A stretch of 64,000 bases of DNA from Sphingomonas_B tabacisoli. Lineage in GTDB: Bacteria > Pseudomonadota > Alphaproteobacteria > Sphingomonadales > Sphingomonadaceae. This document shows, one piece after another, positions 36,514-46,562 of the stretch. The notes below the pieces were generated by a model. It saw only the letters and a list, made by a program, of their open reading frames with translations, had not been told where the DNA came from and ran no database searches. The stretch spans positions 434,001 through 498,000 of the forward strand of contig NZ_JBHUDY010000001.1 of NCBI RefSeq assembly GCF_042678385.1, read 5' to 3'. Position 1 is the first letter of the stretch. Every line of letters starts with the position of its first letter. Made by a program: the position numbers and the translations under genes.

Positions 36514-37089
36514 GTGACGCGCCCCAAGCTCATCCTCGCATCCGCTTCCCCGCGCCGTCTCGACCTGCTGGCGCGGATCGGCGTCGTGCCGGACGCGGTG
36601 GTGCCGGCCGATATCGACGAGTCGGTGCGGGCGGGCGAGCTTCCTGTGCGGCATGCCGAGCGGTTGGCGGCGGAGAAGGCTTTGGCGGTCGCCGAGGCGG
36701 GCGCGCTGGTGCTGGCGGCCGACACCGTGGTGGCGGCTGGGCGGCGGATTTTGCCCAAGGCCGAGGATGAAGCGACCGCGCGCAAGTGCCTGGAGCTGCT
36801 GTCCGGGCGACGGCACCGCGTGCATAGCGCGGTCACGCTGATCGATGCGGGAGGCCGTGCGCGGCACCGGCTTTCGACCAGCATCGTCACGTTCAAGCGG
36901 CTGACGGCGGCGGAGATCAACGCCTATCTCGCCAGCGGCGAATGGCACGGCAAGGCGAGCGGCTACGCGATCCAAGGCCGCGCCGAAGCGTTCGTGCGCT
37001 TCCTCGCGGGCAGTCATTCGGGCGTCGTGGGCCTGCCGCTGTTCGAGACGCGGGCGCTGCTGGTCGCCTCAGGCTACCCGTTTGGCTGA
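36514..37089 (+). CDS. maf: Maf family nucleotide pyrophosphatase
   Basis: 191 residues. Motifs are ILASASPRRLDLL, VPADIDES, AADTVVAAG and SGYAIQGRAEAFV, as in Maf/YhdE enzymes that hydrolyse dTTP, UTP or modified nucleotides. The GTG at 36514 (VTRPKLILAS) is preferred; upstream codons are inside the REP-like repeat. An AGGGG lies 8 bases before. It overlaps the RNase E/G-like gene by 8 bases, matching the maf/rng association common in alphaproteobacteria. Confidence 0.9.
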   Translation: MTRPKLILASASPRRLDLLARIGVVPDAVVPADIDESVRAGELPVRHAERLAAEKALAVAEAGALVLAADTVVAAGRRILPKAEDEATARKCLELLSGRRHRVHSAVTLIDAGGRARHRLSTSIVTFKRLTAAEINAYLASGEWHGKASGYAIQGRAEAFVRFLAGSHSGVVGLPLFETRALLVASGYPFG

Positions 37090-38017
37090 GTGGCTGGTCG
37101 AAGCCGGCATCGGCGAGACGCGCGCCGCGCTGGTCGAGGACGGCCATATCCTCGAGGCGCGGATCGACCGGGACGACGGGCATTTGCGGGCCGGGGCGAT
37201 CTGCGCTGCGCGGCTGACGCGGAAGGCCGGCAGAGCGGGGCGCGGCGAAGTGACGCTCGAAGGCGGGGAGGTGGCGCTGCTGGCGTCGGTGCCGGCTTGC
37301 CTGACAGAAGGCGCGCCGCTCACCGTCGAGATCGTGCGCGAGGCGATTCCGGAGCGCGGGAATCCCAAGCTGCCGCTCGCCCGTGCGACGGATGAGGCGC
37401 CGCAGGCTGCGCCGGGATTGCTGGAAGAGCTCGGCGGGCGGGCGGCTCCGGCGCACGGCCCCGATCTGCTGGAGCAGGCGGGTTGGTCGGAGCTACTGGA
37501 GCAAGCCGAGACGGGGCTCGTGCCCTTTTCTGGCGGCCTGCTGCGGATCGCTCTGACGCCGGCGATGACCGTGATCGATGTGGACGGGGACTTGTCGCCG
37601 GTGGAGCTCGCTATCGCCGGCGCAGGAGCGGCGGGCGGGGCGATCCGCCGGTTCAATATCGGCGGCTCGATCGGGATCGACCTGCCGACCTTGCCGGACA
37701 AGCGCGGGCGGCAGGCTGCTGCGGAAGCGATCGACGCCGCCCTTCCGCAGCCGTTCGAACGGACGGCGGTCAATGGCTTCGGCTTTCTCCAGATCGTCCG
37801 CCGCCGGGTGCGGCCGTCGCTGCTGGAGCTGGTGCAAGCCGATCCGGCGCGCGCGGCGGCCTTGGCGCTGCTGCGCCGGCTCGAGCGCGAACCGCTGCCC
37901 GGACCCGATCCCATTTCAGCGCGGCCTGCCGTCGCGCGCCTGATCGCCGCACACCCCGATTGGACCGGCGAACTCGCCCGCCGGCGTGGCCGTGCGATCC
38001 GAATCGAGGCCGCCTAG
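37082..38017 (+). CDS. RNase E/G family protein, short form
   Basis: 311 residues, much shorter than RNase E or G. The catalytic-core half is present: TPAMTVIDVDGDL corresponds to the DNase-I-like strand with the first metal Asp, and FNIGGSIGIDLPTLPDKRGR to the second (GGxIxIDF). The N-terminal S1-like part is reduced (EWLVEAGIGETRAALVEDG) and the Zn-link region is lacking. Short RNase E/G-like proteins next to maf are common in alphaproteobacteria. TTG start overlapping maf by 8 bases. The cleavage target is unknown. Confidence 0.83.
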   Translation: MAEWLVEAGIGETRAALVEDGHILEARIDRDDGHLRAGAICAARLTRKAGRAGRGEVTLEGGEVALLASVPACLTEGAPLTVEIVREAIPERGNPKLPLARATDEAPQAAPGLLEELGGRAAPAHGPDLLEQAGWSELLEQAETGLVPFSGGLLRIALTPAMTVIDVDGDLSPVELAIAGAGAAGGAIRRFNIGGSIGIDLPTLPDKRGRQAAAEAIDAALPQPFERTAVNGFGFLQIVRRRVRPSLLELVQADPARAAALALLRRLEREPLPGPDPISARPAVARLIAAHPDWTGELARRRGRAIRIEAA

Positions 38018-38085
38018 TTCAGCTTCGCCGCGAAACAAGCGGAGTTGGGTGGAGAGAAGCCGCGCTATTCTGTAAGGCTGTCGGC

Positions 38086-39294
38086 ATGGACAACGATTTT
38101 TACCGCATCAAGCGGCTGCCGCCCTATGTCATCGCCGAAGTGAATGCGATGCGCGCGGCAGCACGCGCGGGCGGTGAAGACATCATCGATCTCGGCATGG
38201 GCAATCCTGATCTGCCGCCGCCGCCGCACGTGATCGACAAGCTCTGCGAGGTGGCGCGCAAGCCGGACGCGCACGGCTATTCGGCGTCGAAGGGCATTCC
38301 CGGCCTGCGCCGCGCCCAGGCCGGCTACTACGCCCGCCGCTTCGGCGTCGAGGTCGATCCCGAGCGCGAGGTTGTGGTGACGCTTGGCTCCAAGGAAGGG
38401 CTCGCCAATCTTGCGCAGGCGATCACCGCGCCCGGCGACGTGGTGCTGGCGCCCAATCCCAGCTATCCGATCCATACCTTCGGCTTCATCATCGCCGGCG
38501 CGACGATCCGCTCGGTGCCGACCACGCCCGACGAGCGCTATTTCGAGAGCCTGGAGCGGGCGGTCCGCTTCACGGTGCCCAAGCCGTCGGTGCTGGTGAT
38601 GGGCTATCCGTCGAACCCCACCGCCGAAGTCGTCGACCTCGCTTTCTACGAGCGCGTCGTCGCGTTCGCGAAGGAGCATGGGCTCTGGATCCTGTCGGAC
38701 CTCGCTTATTCCGAAATCTATTTCGACGATTGCCCGACGCCGTCGATCCTGCAGGTGCCGGGTGCGAAGGACGTGGCGGTCGAGTTCACGTCGATGTCCA
38801 AGACCTATTCGATGGCGGGCTGGCGCATGGGCTTCGCTGTCGGCAACCCGACGCTGATCGCGGCGCTGACGCGGGTGAAATCGTACCTCGATTACGGCGC
38901 CTTCACCCCCATCCAGGCGGCGGCAGTCGCGGCGATCAACGGGCCGCAGGATATCGTCGAGCAGAACCGTCAGCTCTACAAGAAACGCCGCGACGTGCTG
39001 GTCGAAAGCTTCGGCCGTGCCGGGTGGGAAATCCCGCCGCCGCGCGCCTCGATGTTCGCCTGGGCGCCGCTGCCGCCGGCGCTCGCGCATTTAGGTAGCC
39101 TTGAGTTCTCCAAACAATTGCTCACCCATGCAGGCGTCGCCGTCGCCCCCGGCGTCGGCTATGGCGAGGAAGGGGAGGGCTTCGTTCGCATCGCCATGGT
39201 CGAGAATGAGCAACGCATCCGTCAGGCGGCGCGCAACGTGAAGCGCTACCTTGCCAGCATGGGCGTCAACACGCCTGCGCGGAACTCGGCCTGA
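38086..39294 (+). CDS. alaC: Alanine-forming aminotransferase (AlaC type)
   Basis: 402 residues, fold-type I PLP enzyme. Key segments are IIDLGMGNPDLPPPPHV, GYSASKGIPGLRRAQA, YPSNPTAEV, LSDLAYSEIYF and TSMSKTYSMAGWRMGF, whose Lys forms the Schiff base. These match the glutamate-pyruvate aminotransferase AlaC. ATG at 38086 is the natural start; the long open frame before it belongs to another frame of the RNase gene. The stop lies 8 bases before the TauE gene. Confidence 0.9.
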   Translation: MDNDFYRIKRLPPYVIAEVNAMRAAARAGGEDIIDLGMGNPDLPPPPHVIDKLCEVARKPDAHGYSASKGIPGLRRAQAGYYARRFGVEVDPEREVVVTLGSKEGLANLAQAITAPGDVVLAPNPSYPIHTFGFIIAGATIRSVPTTPDERYFESLERAVRFTVPKPSVLVMGYPSNPTAEVVDLAFYERVVAFAKEHGLWILSDLAYSEIYFDDCPTPSILQVPGAKDVAVEFTSMSKTYSMAGWRMGFAVGNPTLIAALTRVKSYLDYGAFTPIQAAAVAAINGPQDIVEQNRQLYKKRRDVLVESFGRAGWEIPPPRASMFAWAPLPPALAHLGSLEFSKQLLTHAGVAVAPGVGYGEEGEGFVRIAMVENEQRIRQAARNVKRYLASMGVNTPARNSA

Positions 39295-39302
39295 CGCCTT
39301 TC

Positions 39303-40079
39303 GTGCACGTCGACCTGCTCTATTCGATCGCGGGCGTGCTGGTCGGCCTGCTCGTCGGCATGACCGGCGTCGGCGGCGGCTCGCTGATGACGCCGATCCT
39401 GGTGCTGATCTTCTCGTTCCATCCGGCGACCGCCGTCGGCACCGACCTGCTCTATGCCTCGGCGACCAAGCTGGTCGGCACCGGCGTACATGGCTGGCGC
39501 GGCACGGTCGACTGGAAAGTCGTGCGGCGGCTGGCGACCGGCAGCGTGCCGGCGACGCTGATCACGCTCGCGGCCCTCAGCATCGCGAAGATGAAGGCGG
39601 AGGATGTCGGCTTCGTCATCACCAAGCTGCTGGGCGTGGCGCTGGTGCTGACCGGAGTGATGACGATCTTCCGCAAGCGCATCGTCGAGCGGCTGAGCGG
39701 ACGATTCGAACGCTATGACGACCGGCGGATTGCCTGGCTCACCGTTCTGCTGGGCGTCCTGCTCGGCGCCTTGGTGACGCTGACGTCGGTCGGCGCCGGC
39801 GCGCTCGGCATGACGGCGCTGCTGGTGCTCTATCCGCGTTTTCCCGTCGCGCGGCTGGTGGGATCGGACATCGCCCATGCCGTGCCGCTGACTCTTATCG
39901 CGGGCCTTGGCCATCTGGCGCTCGGGTCGGTCAACCTCTCGCTGCTGGTATCGCTGCTGATTGGCTCCGTGCCCGGCATCATCGTCGGCAGCCTGATCGC
40001 GACCCGCATTTCGGATCGCGCGCTCACGCCGATCCTGGCCGTGACGCTTGCCGTCGTGGGAGCCCGGCTGGTCGCCTGA
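39303..40079 (+). CDS. TauE/SafE family membrane transporter
   Basis: 258 residues with about eight helices. The repeated motifs of this family are visible: GLLVGMTGVGGGSLMTPIL near the N-terminus and GALVTLTSVGAGALGMTALL in the second half, each followed by PATAVGTDLLYA or ARLVGSDIAHA. The family exports sulfite, sulfoacetate or other organic anions. The start is GTG at 39303, with no clear ribosome-binding site, so read-through coupling from alaC is likely. Confidence 0.9.
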   Translation: MHVDLLYSIAGVLVGLLVGMTGVGGGSLMTPILVLIFSFHPATAVGTDLLYASATKLVGTGVHGWRGTVDWKVVRRLATGSVPATLITLAALSIAKMKAEDVGFVITKLLGVALVLTGVMTIFRKRIVERLSGRFERYDDRRIAWLTVLLGVLLGALVTLTSVGAGALGMTALLVLYPRFPVARLVGSDIAHAVPLTLIAGLGHLALGSVNLSLLVSLLIGSVPGIIVGSLIATRISDRALTPILAVTLAVVGARLVA

Positions 40080-40176
40080 CCGGTCGACCAACCGCCGAAA
40101 GCGCTCGACGGCGGGGGGTTGAGCGGCATCGCGAACAGGCAGATTGTGCGCCCCTCAACGATACGGGGGAACACCC

Positions 40177-40917
40177 ATGCGCCTGCCCTTGCTGCTTGCT
40201 TCGATCGCGCTCGCCAGCGCGTCCGCCGCCATCGCACGACCTGCCGACTACCAGCCTGCCGTTGCGTTCAAGGGCCGGCCCGCCGACGCGGTGGAGATGG
40301 ACGCCGGCCGGCACCCTGCCGAAGTGCTGGACTTCATGGGCCTGAAGAAAGGTATGCACGCGGTCGATGTGCTGACCGGCGGCGGCTATTATGCCGAGAT
40401 CATGGCGCAGGCGGTCGGCCCGAAGGGTAGCGTCGTCGCCTGGGAGCCGCAGGGCTTCGCCGACCGCGCCAAGGACAAGCTCGACCCGCTGCTCGCCCGC
40501 GAGCCGAACGTAAAGCTCGTCACCGACTTCCGCACTGCGATGCCGGCAAACAGCTATGACTTCGCGATGATCCACCTGAACTATCACGATTTCTATTGGG
40601 AGAGCGAGAAATACGGGGTGCCGCGCACCGATCCCGACAAGGTGCTGGCGGTGCTCTATGCGGCGATGAAGCCCGGCGGCACCGTTGCCGTAGTCGACCA
40701 TGTCGGACCGGCCGGCGACACCCGCGCCGTCGTGGACAAACTCCACCGCATCGATCCGGAAACGGTGAAGGCAGACTTCAAGCGCGCCGGCTTCGTGCTC
40801 GACGGCGAGAGCGACATGCTGCGCGTCTCGGCCGACGATCACACAAAGAACGTGTTCGACCCCGCCGTGCGCGGCAAGACCGACCGCTTCGTGTACCGGT
40901 TCAAGAAGCCGCGATGA
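40177..40917 (+). CDS. Methyltransferase-like protein with signal peptide
   Basis: 246 residues. An N-terminal signal peptide (MRLPLLLASIALASASAAIA) is followed by a Rossmann domain: VDVLTGGGYYAEIMAQAVGP as motif I, VVAWEPQ as motif II and KPGGTVAVVDHVGP near the end. Motif I has TGG instead of the usual GxGxG opening (VLTGGGY). Similar proteins (COG4798 type) are called methyltransferases, but SAM is not known to be available in the periplasm. A GGGGGA site precedes ATG at 40177. Confidence 0.83.
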   Translation: MRLPLLLASIALASASAAIARPADYQPAVAFKGRPADAVEMDAGRHPAEVLDFMGLKKGMHAVDVLTGGGYYAEIMAQAVGPKGSVVAWEPQGFADRAKDKLDPLLAREPNVKLVTDFRTAMPANSYDFAMIHLNYHDFYWESEKYGVPRTDPDKVLAVLYAAMKPGGTVAVVDHVGPAGDTRAVVDKLHRIDPETVKADFKRAGFVLDGESDMLRVSADDHTKNVFDPAVRGKTDRFVYRFKKPR

Positions 40918-40955
40918 CTTGACCGGGCAGGCCGGGCCGCGCCATCGCGGCGCCA

Positions 40956-41438
40956 ATGCACGACCTGCCCGCCATTTCCTCGATCGCGCAGACGATCCAG
41001 CTCGCGATCGCGCCGGTCTTCCTGCTGGCGGGGATCGGATCGATCCTGAACGTCCTCGCCGGCCGTCTGGCACGCGTGGTCGATCGCTCACGCGTCCTGG
41101 AGGAATTGCACGCCAACAGCGAAGGCGAAGAGCATCAGCGCTATGTCGAGGAGCTCAGGATCGTCGACCGGCGCATGCGGCTGACCAACACGGCGATCGC
41201 TTTGATCGTCGCCAGCGCGATCGTGGTGTGCGCGCTGGTCGCTTTGCTGTTCATCACCCAGCTTGCCGGCCTGCCGTTCCGCGTCGCGGTCGCGATCGCC
41301 TTCGTGCTTGGCATGAGCTTGCTCGTCGCCGGGCTGGTGCTGTTCCTGATCGAGATCAACCTGGCGCTCAGCTACGTGCACGTGCGCGAGGAATTGCTGG
41401 AGCGCGACGAGCGGCGGCGGCGCTGGCGCACAAAATGA
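40956..41438 (+). CDS. DUF2721 family membrane protein
   Basis: 160 residues. The N-terminus SSIAQTIQLAIAPVFLLAGIGSILNVLAGRLARVVDR (recognised in parts: IAPVFLLAGIGSILNVLAGR and RVVDRSR) is diagnostic of DUF2721. Two more helices (LIVASAIVVCALVALLFI and FVLGMSLLVAGLVLFLIEI) follow, with a charged C-terminus. Function unknown. The stop lies inside the T-tract of a minus-strand terminator. Confidence 0.85.
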   Translation: MHDLPAISSIAQTIQLAIAPVFLLAGIGSILNVLAGRLARVVDRSRVLEELHANSEGEEHQRYVEELRIVDRRMRLTNTAIALIVASAIVVCALVALLFITQLAGLPFRVAVAIAFVLGMSLLVAGLVLFLIEINLALSYVHVREELLERDERRRRWRTK

Positions 41439-41471
41439 AAAAGGTTGCCGGACCCGAAGACCCGGCAACCC
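41436..41471 (-). terminator. Minus-strand terminator of the 18-codon ORF transcript
   Basis: On the minus strand GGTTGCCGG and CCGGCAACC form a 9-base-pair stem (41462-41470 and 41443-41451), followed by TTTTTCATTTT. On the plus strand the run after the stem is weak, so it mainly ends the minus-strand transcript. Confidence 0.82.
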
Positions 41472-41483
41472 CTTACATGGTCA

Positions 41484-41522
41484 GCGGCCGGAAGGCCGCC
41501 CGGAAGCCTTAAGGCTGCAGCC
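41484..41522 (-). ncRNA. Candidate structured 3' region of a small RNA
   Basis: Between the 18-codon ORF and the terminator there are three further inverted repeats: GCGGCC-GGAA-GGCCGC (41484-41499), AGCCTTAAGGCT (41505-41516) and GGCTGCAGCC (41513-41522). They overlap partly and suggest alternative pairings in one short transcript. No known RNA family was recognised. Confidence 0.4.
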
Positions 41523-41524
41523 CG

Positions 41525-41581
41525 TTAGGCGCGCAGCTCCCGAACGGACAGAACCGACCTCTCTGCTGAACCATGAGACAT
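41525..41581 (-). CDS. 18-residue ORF with extended Shine-Dalgarno
   Basis: MSHGSAERSVLSVRELRA. The ATG is preceded by AAAGGAGGTGATCC (41596-41583), which is complementary to the last 14 bases of 16S rRNA, with 7 bases between GGAGG and ATG. Such a match is far beyond a normal site. The frame is open upstream for another 51 codons, but that part has no strong start. It sits 140 bases downstream of the lipoprotein gene stop. It may be a leader peptide or micropeptide. Confidence 0.55.
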   Translation of the reverse strand: MSHGSAERSVLSVRELRA

Positions 41582-41664
41582 CGGATCACCTCCTTTCGCT
41601 TGTTGAAGCCATGCGAACCGGTTGGCCCGCATCGGGAATGTGAATCGGCGCGAGTCGCCGATCA

Positions 41665-41700
41665 AGTCTTGCAAATAATATTTTTTCGAACGATTCTGGT
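41665..41700 (-). promoter_or_regulatory. Possible promoter of the short minus-strand transcript
   Basis: An isolated A/T patch (AAAAAATATTATTTGCAA on the minus strand) offers TATTAT at 41680-41675 as a -10 box; no clear -35 box at 17 bases. Just downstream ATCGGCG-ACTCG-CGCCGAT could form a 5' hairpin. Confidence 0.35.
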
Positions 41701-41724
41701 CGGGTTGCGCCGGTTCGCACCGGC

Positions 41725-42228
41725 CTAGCGGCAATCCTCGATCACTCGCGAAATTTCAGGCCAGCTCGGCACGATCAGCTCCTGCGCGCTCGCCTGCAGC
41801 ATGAAGCGTCCGCGGCTATAGGCGATGCGGTCGAGCATCGGGTCGCGCGCGGCGAATACGATCAGCAGGCCGGCGTCGCTGGCGGCGGCCTGAAGAGTCA
41901 TGTCGCCGTCGCTGGTGCGGACGATCAAGGGGCCGGCAGGCGCGCCCGGCCAGGTCATTCGGACCTGGGCGGCACGCGGATCGCAGGTCAGCGCCAGACG
42001 GGGAAGCGCGCCGGTCTCGCCATAGCGCGCCTCGCTCTGACCGCCGCTCCGGGCGTAGCTCCAATCGCCGGACGTATAGGCCCGGTCTCGCCAGTCGGCG
42101 GGCGGCGGAGGAGGGAGCGGCGTGGGGGTGGGCGTCGGTGTCGGGCGGGGAAGCGGCGGCGGCGCGGCCTGTTGCGGCGCGACGCAGGCGGAGAGCATCA
42201 GAAGAGAAAAGCCGATCGCCCGCCGCAT
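41725..42228 (-). CDS. Proline/threonine-rich lipoprotein, unknown function
   Basis: 167 residues. A lipobox (LLMLSAC) gives a lipidated Cys near residue 15. A linker PRPTPTPTPTPLPPPPP follows and probably spans periplasm or peptidoglycan. A small globular domain comes after (RLALTCDPRAAQVRMTWPGA, ELIVPSWPEISRVIEDC), with two cysteines that could pair. ATG at 42228 is chosen to give the signal peptide. Function unknown. Confidence 0.78.
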   Translation of the reverse strand: MRRAIGFSLLMLSACVAPQQAAPPPLPRPTPTPTPTPLPPPPPADWRDRAYTSGDWSYARSGGQSEARYGETGALPRLALTCDPRAAQVRMTWPGAPAGPLIVRTSDGDMTLQAAASDAGLLIVFAARDPMLDRIAYSRGRFMLQASAQELIVPSWPEISRVIEDCR

Positions 42229-42327
42229 GCACGCTCCTGTTCCGGTTGGACGGAACGCATGGCGGGAGCCGCCGCGCGTTGCAAGCATGGGGCGCGACGG
42301 CCGGAGGGGTTCGGCCGACCAGCGGCG

Positions 42328-43002
42328 TCAGGGTGCGTCGTGGAAGATGATGCCGAGCGTGAAGCGCAATCCGGAGCGAAGGCGGCTCACGCCATGCCGC
42401 ATCTGCACGCGGTAATCGCCGCGCGTGCCGCGGACCGGGCGCTCGCGGACAGGGAAGACGACGGCATCGCCTTGGCGGAGCGGCACGACTTCGGCACGCG
42501 ACTGCATCCGCGGCCGCTGCTCGGTCAGCACGAACTCGCCGCCTGCGAAGTCACGCTGCGGCTCCGACAGCAGGATCGCGACCTGCAATGGAAAGATGTG
42601 CGGGCCGTACACGTCCTGATGCAGCGCGTTCCAGTCGCCGGGCTGGTAGCGCAGGATCAGCGGCGTCGGCCGCACCTGGCCCTCGACATGGCAGCGATCG
42701 AGGAACTCGGCGTGCGTCTCGGGAAAACGCGACCTCTGCCCAAACCGCTCCGCCCACATGTTCGCGATTGTCGCGAGCGGCGGATAGAGCTCGTTCCGCA
42801 ACCGCGCGACCGGCTCCGGCAACGGATAGGAGAAATAGCGATACTCGCCCCGCCCAAACCCATGCCGCGCCATGTGAATGCGGCTGCGAAAGCAGGTTTC
42901 GTCGCCCCAAAGCGCGCGGAGTTCGGCGCAGGTCTCGGTGGAAAGCACGCGAGGCATGATCGCACAGCCATACGCATCGAGATCAGCTTCGATATGGTTC
43001 AT
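42328..43002 (-). CDS. 2-oxoglutarate/Fe(II) oxygenase family protein
   Basis: 224 residues. The iron triad is H128-Q-D130 in NALHQDVYG and H203 in MRHGVSRLRSG, with R213 for 2-oxoglutarate. The family (COG3826 type) includes prolyl hydroxylase-like proteins. RYQPGDWNALHQD and FAGGEFVLTEQ are typical. No substrate can be named. The 96-base gap to the lipoprotein gene holds nothing recognised. Confidence 0.88.
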   Translation of the reverse strand: MNHIEADLDAYGCAIMPRVLSTETCAELRALWGDETCFRSRIHMARHGFGRGEYRYFSYPLPEPVARLRNELYPPLATIANMWAERFGQRSRFPETHAEFLDRCHVEGQVRPTPLILRYQPGDWNALHQDVYGPHIFPLQVAILLSEPQRDFAGGEFVLTEQRPRMQSRAEVVPLRQGDAVVFPVRERPVRGTRGDYRVQMRHGVSRLRSGLRFTLGIIFHDAP

Positions 43003-43061
43003 GGAGCGAGGTTAGGCGCGCTGCGCCTTAATCCCCGTCCCATCCTTTGCGCTCAAACTCG

Positions 43062-43196
43062 CTACTCGGCGACGCGTCTGGCTGCGTCGGTTCGGCCAGC
43101 CTTCCGCTCGGCCTTCCAGAACACGCGCTTCCAGTCGCGCAGATGCTTCCACAATTGCGGCGAGGGCGTGAGTTGTCCTTTGCGGACATGCGCCAT
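43062..43196 (-). CDS. 44-residue basic protein behind HicB
   Basis: MAHVRKGQLTPSPQLWKHLR followed by DWKRVFWKAERKAGR. About a third of the residues are Lys, Arg or His. It begins just after the HicB stop (TAGAATG), so translation is probably coupled. The pattern RKGxLxPSxxxxKHLRxxxKRxFWKxERKA resembles small basic proteins found in other alphaproteobacteria, from memory; not confirmed. Nucleic-acid binding is a guess. Confidence 0.6.
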   Translation of the reverse strand: MAHVRKGQLTPSPQLWKHLRDWKRVFWKAERKAGRTDAARRVAE

Positions 43197-43197
43197 T

Positions 43198-43431
43198 CTA
43201 CGCCGCGAATCGAGCTGCGTAGATGGCAGGGCGGTAGTGCGGCTTCGGAATTGGAATGCCACGATCTCGCGCGACCGCCAGCCAGCCGCTCATAGCGTCC
43301 TGTACGTTCGTCAACGCTTCTTGCGGAGAGTCGCCGTGTGAGGTGCAATGCCGCAAATCAGGTACGTCGGCGATCCAGCACTCGTCCTCGGCCGACCAAA
43401 ACAGATTGATGTGATAGGGAGGCGCGCTCAT
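43198..43431 (-). CDS. hicB: HicB family antitoxin
   Basis: 77 residues. The partial RNase-H-like HicB fold is seen in YHINLFWSAEDECWIADVPDL, CTSHGDSPQEALTNVQDAM and the C-terminal IPIPKPHYRP. It lacks a separate DNA-binding C-terminal domain, so self-regulation would rely on another contact. It overlaps hicA by four bases (ATGA). HicB neutralises the mRNA-cleaving HicA toxin. Confidence 0.87.
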   Translation of the reverse strand: MSAPPYHINLFWSAEDECWIADVPDLRHCTSHGDSPQEALTNVQDAMSGWLAVARDRGIPIPKPHYRPAIYAARFAA

Positions 43432-43679
43432 TCGTCAAAGCCCAGACCATACTCGTCGACCATAGCAAGAAGACGTCGCACTAGATAGGGTTTCACCTCC
43501 TTGCCATGCGGAAGCACGGTAAGGATATCGGGCACGTCGGGATGCACATAGTGCCGATGGCTTCCGACCGTCCTTTCGTTGGCAAAGCCAAACGCCGCCA
43601 AGAGCCTCTCGAACTCACGAAACGAGAGCCCGCGAGGGTTCGCGCGAGCGCGACTATAAAGCTTGGCGAGGCGAGTCAT
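43428..43679 (-). CDS. hicA: HicA family mRNA interferase toxin
   Basis: 83 residues. The dsRBD-like HicA fold with the catalytic His in VGSHRHYVHP (H41/H43) and the C-terminal HGKEVKPYLVRRLLA strand/helix. An extra N-terminal segment (TRLAKLYSRARANPR) makes it longer than usual. It lies first in the operon. The start codon follows an 8-base inverted repeat that brackets the ribosome-binding site (43680-43702). Confidence 0.86.
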   Translation of the reverse strand: MTRLAKLYSRARANPRGLSFREFERLLAAFGFANERTVGSHRHYVHPDVPDILTVLPHGKEVKPYLVRRLLAMVDEYGLGFDE

Positions 43680-43702
43680 GATGTTGTCCCCCTAACAACA
43701 TC
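43680..43702 (-). promoter_or_regulatory. Inverted repeat at the hicA start, candidate operator
   Basis: GATGTTGT (43680-43687) and ACAACATC (43695-43702) are perfect 8-base arms around a 7-base spacer; on the minus strand TTAGGGGGACAACATCATG follows, so the AGGGGG site lies within the repeat. It could be the HicB operator or an mRNA hairpin hiding the site. Confidence 0.55.
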
Positions 43703-43748
43703 ATTTTGATCGAGGAAATGACAGAGGTCCGGTCCGTTCCGGTAGCCT

Positions 43749-45935
<2,187 letters not shown>

Positions 45936-46000
45936 CGCTTGCCGATATGGTCCTCCGATGCCGCGCCCGCAACGCAGGGCGCAACAGGGGAGTGAATGGC

Positions 46001-46561
46001 ATGAGGATGACGATCGCGCTTGCACTGCTGGCGCTCACAGCCTGCAACAAGGGACCCACCGTGAAGGTCAAGGACGCGACGCCGGCCGAAGTCGCGCAGC
46101 AGGTGAAGAAGAGCGGCGTGGTCAGCGACGTGCGGCTGCAGCCCGGCCAGTGGCAGGTGGTGACGCAGGCGAAGCTGCAGGACGCATCCGGCATGCCGCC
46201 GCAGGTCGCCGAGCAGATGAAGGCGGCGATGGCGCGCACCTCCACCGAAACCCAGTGCCTGACGCCCGAACAGGTTGCGAAGCCCAATTCGGACATGTTC
46301 GCCGGCAAGCAGAACAGCCAGTGCAAGTACGACAAATTCGAAATGGGCGGCGGCAAGATCAAGGCCGAGATGCACTGCCCGGGCGGCGCGGGCGCGCAGA
46401 TGGCGATGACGATGGACGGCAGCTATTCGCCGACCAGCTATACGATGGACGCGGCGATGGACATGCAGACGCCGGGCAACGGCGGCATGAAGATGGCGGT
46501 CCACACCGAAGGCAAGCGCATCGGCGAATGCGTCGGCGGCGGCGCGACCAGCGGGAAATAG
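46001..46561 (+). CDS. DUF3617 domain lipoprotein
   Basis: 186 residues. Lipobox LLALTAC gives a lipidated Cys near residue 15. The DUF3617 features are LQPGQWQVVTQAKL, TETQCLTPEQV, CKYDKFEMGGGKIKAEMHCPG and a C-terminal GECV. Four cysteines probably form two disulfides. The family is periplasmic and of unknown role. ATG at 46001 follows CAGGGGAG. Confidence 0.86.
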   Translation: MRMTIALALLALTACNKGPTVKVKDATPAEVAQQVKKSGVVSDVRLQPGQWQVVTQAKLQDASGMPPQVAEQMKAAMARTSTETQCLTPEQVAKPNSDMFAGKQNSQCKYDKFEMGGGKIKAEMHCPGGAGAQMAMTMDGSYSPTSYTMDAAMDMQTPGNGGMKMAVHTEGKRIGECVGGGATSGK

Positions 46562-46562
46562 A

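Noticed and set aside
41583..41596. Remnant of a 16S rRNA gene on the plus strand
   Set aside because: Only about 14 bases match the 16S 3' end; flanking bases do not. It is better read as a Shine-Dalgarno on the minus strand.
41582..41734. N-terminal extension of the 18-codon ORF to 69 residues
   Set aside because: The strong Shine-Dalgarno directly precedes the inner ATG, and the extension has no such site.
43028..43348. Alternative minus-strand ORF overlapping hicB
   Set aside because: It lies in another frame across hicB and the small basic gene and has no recognisable content.
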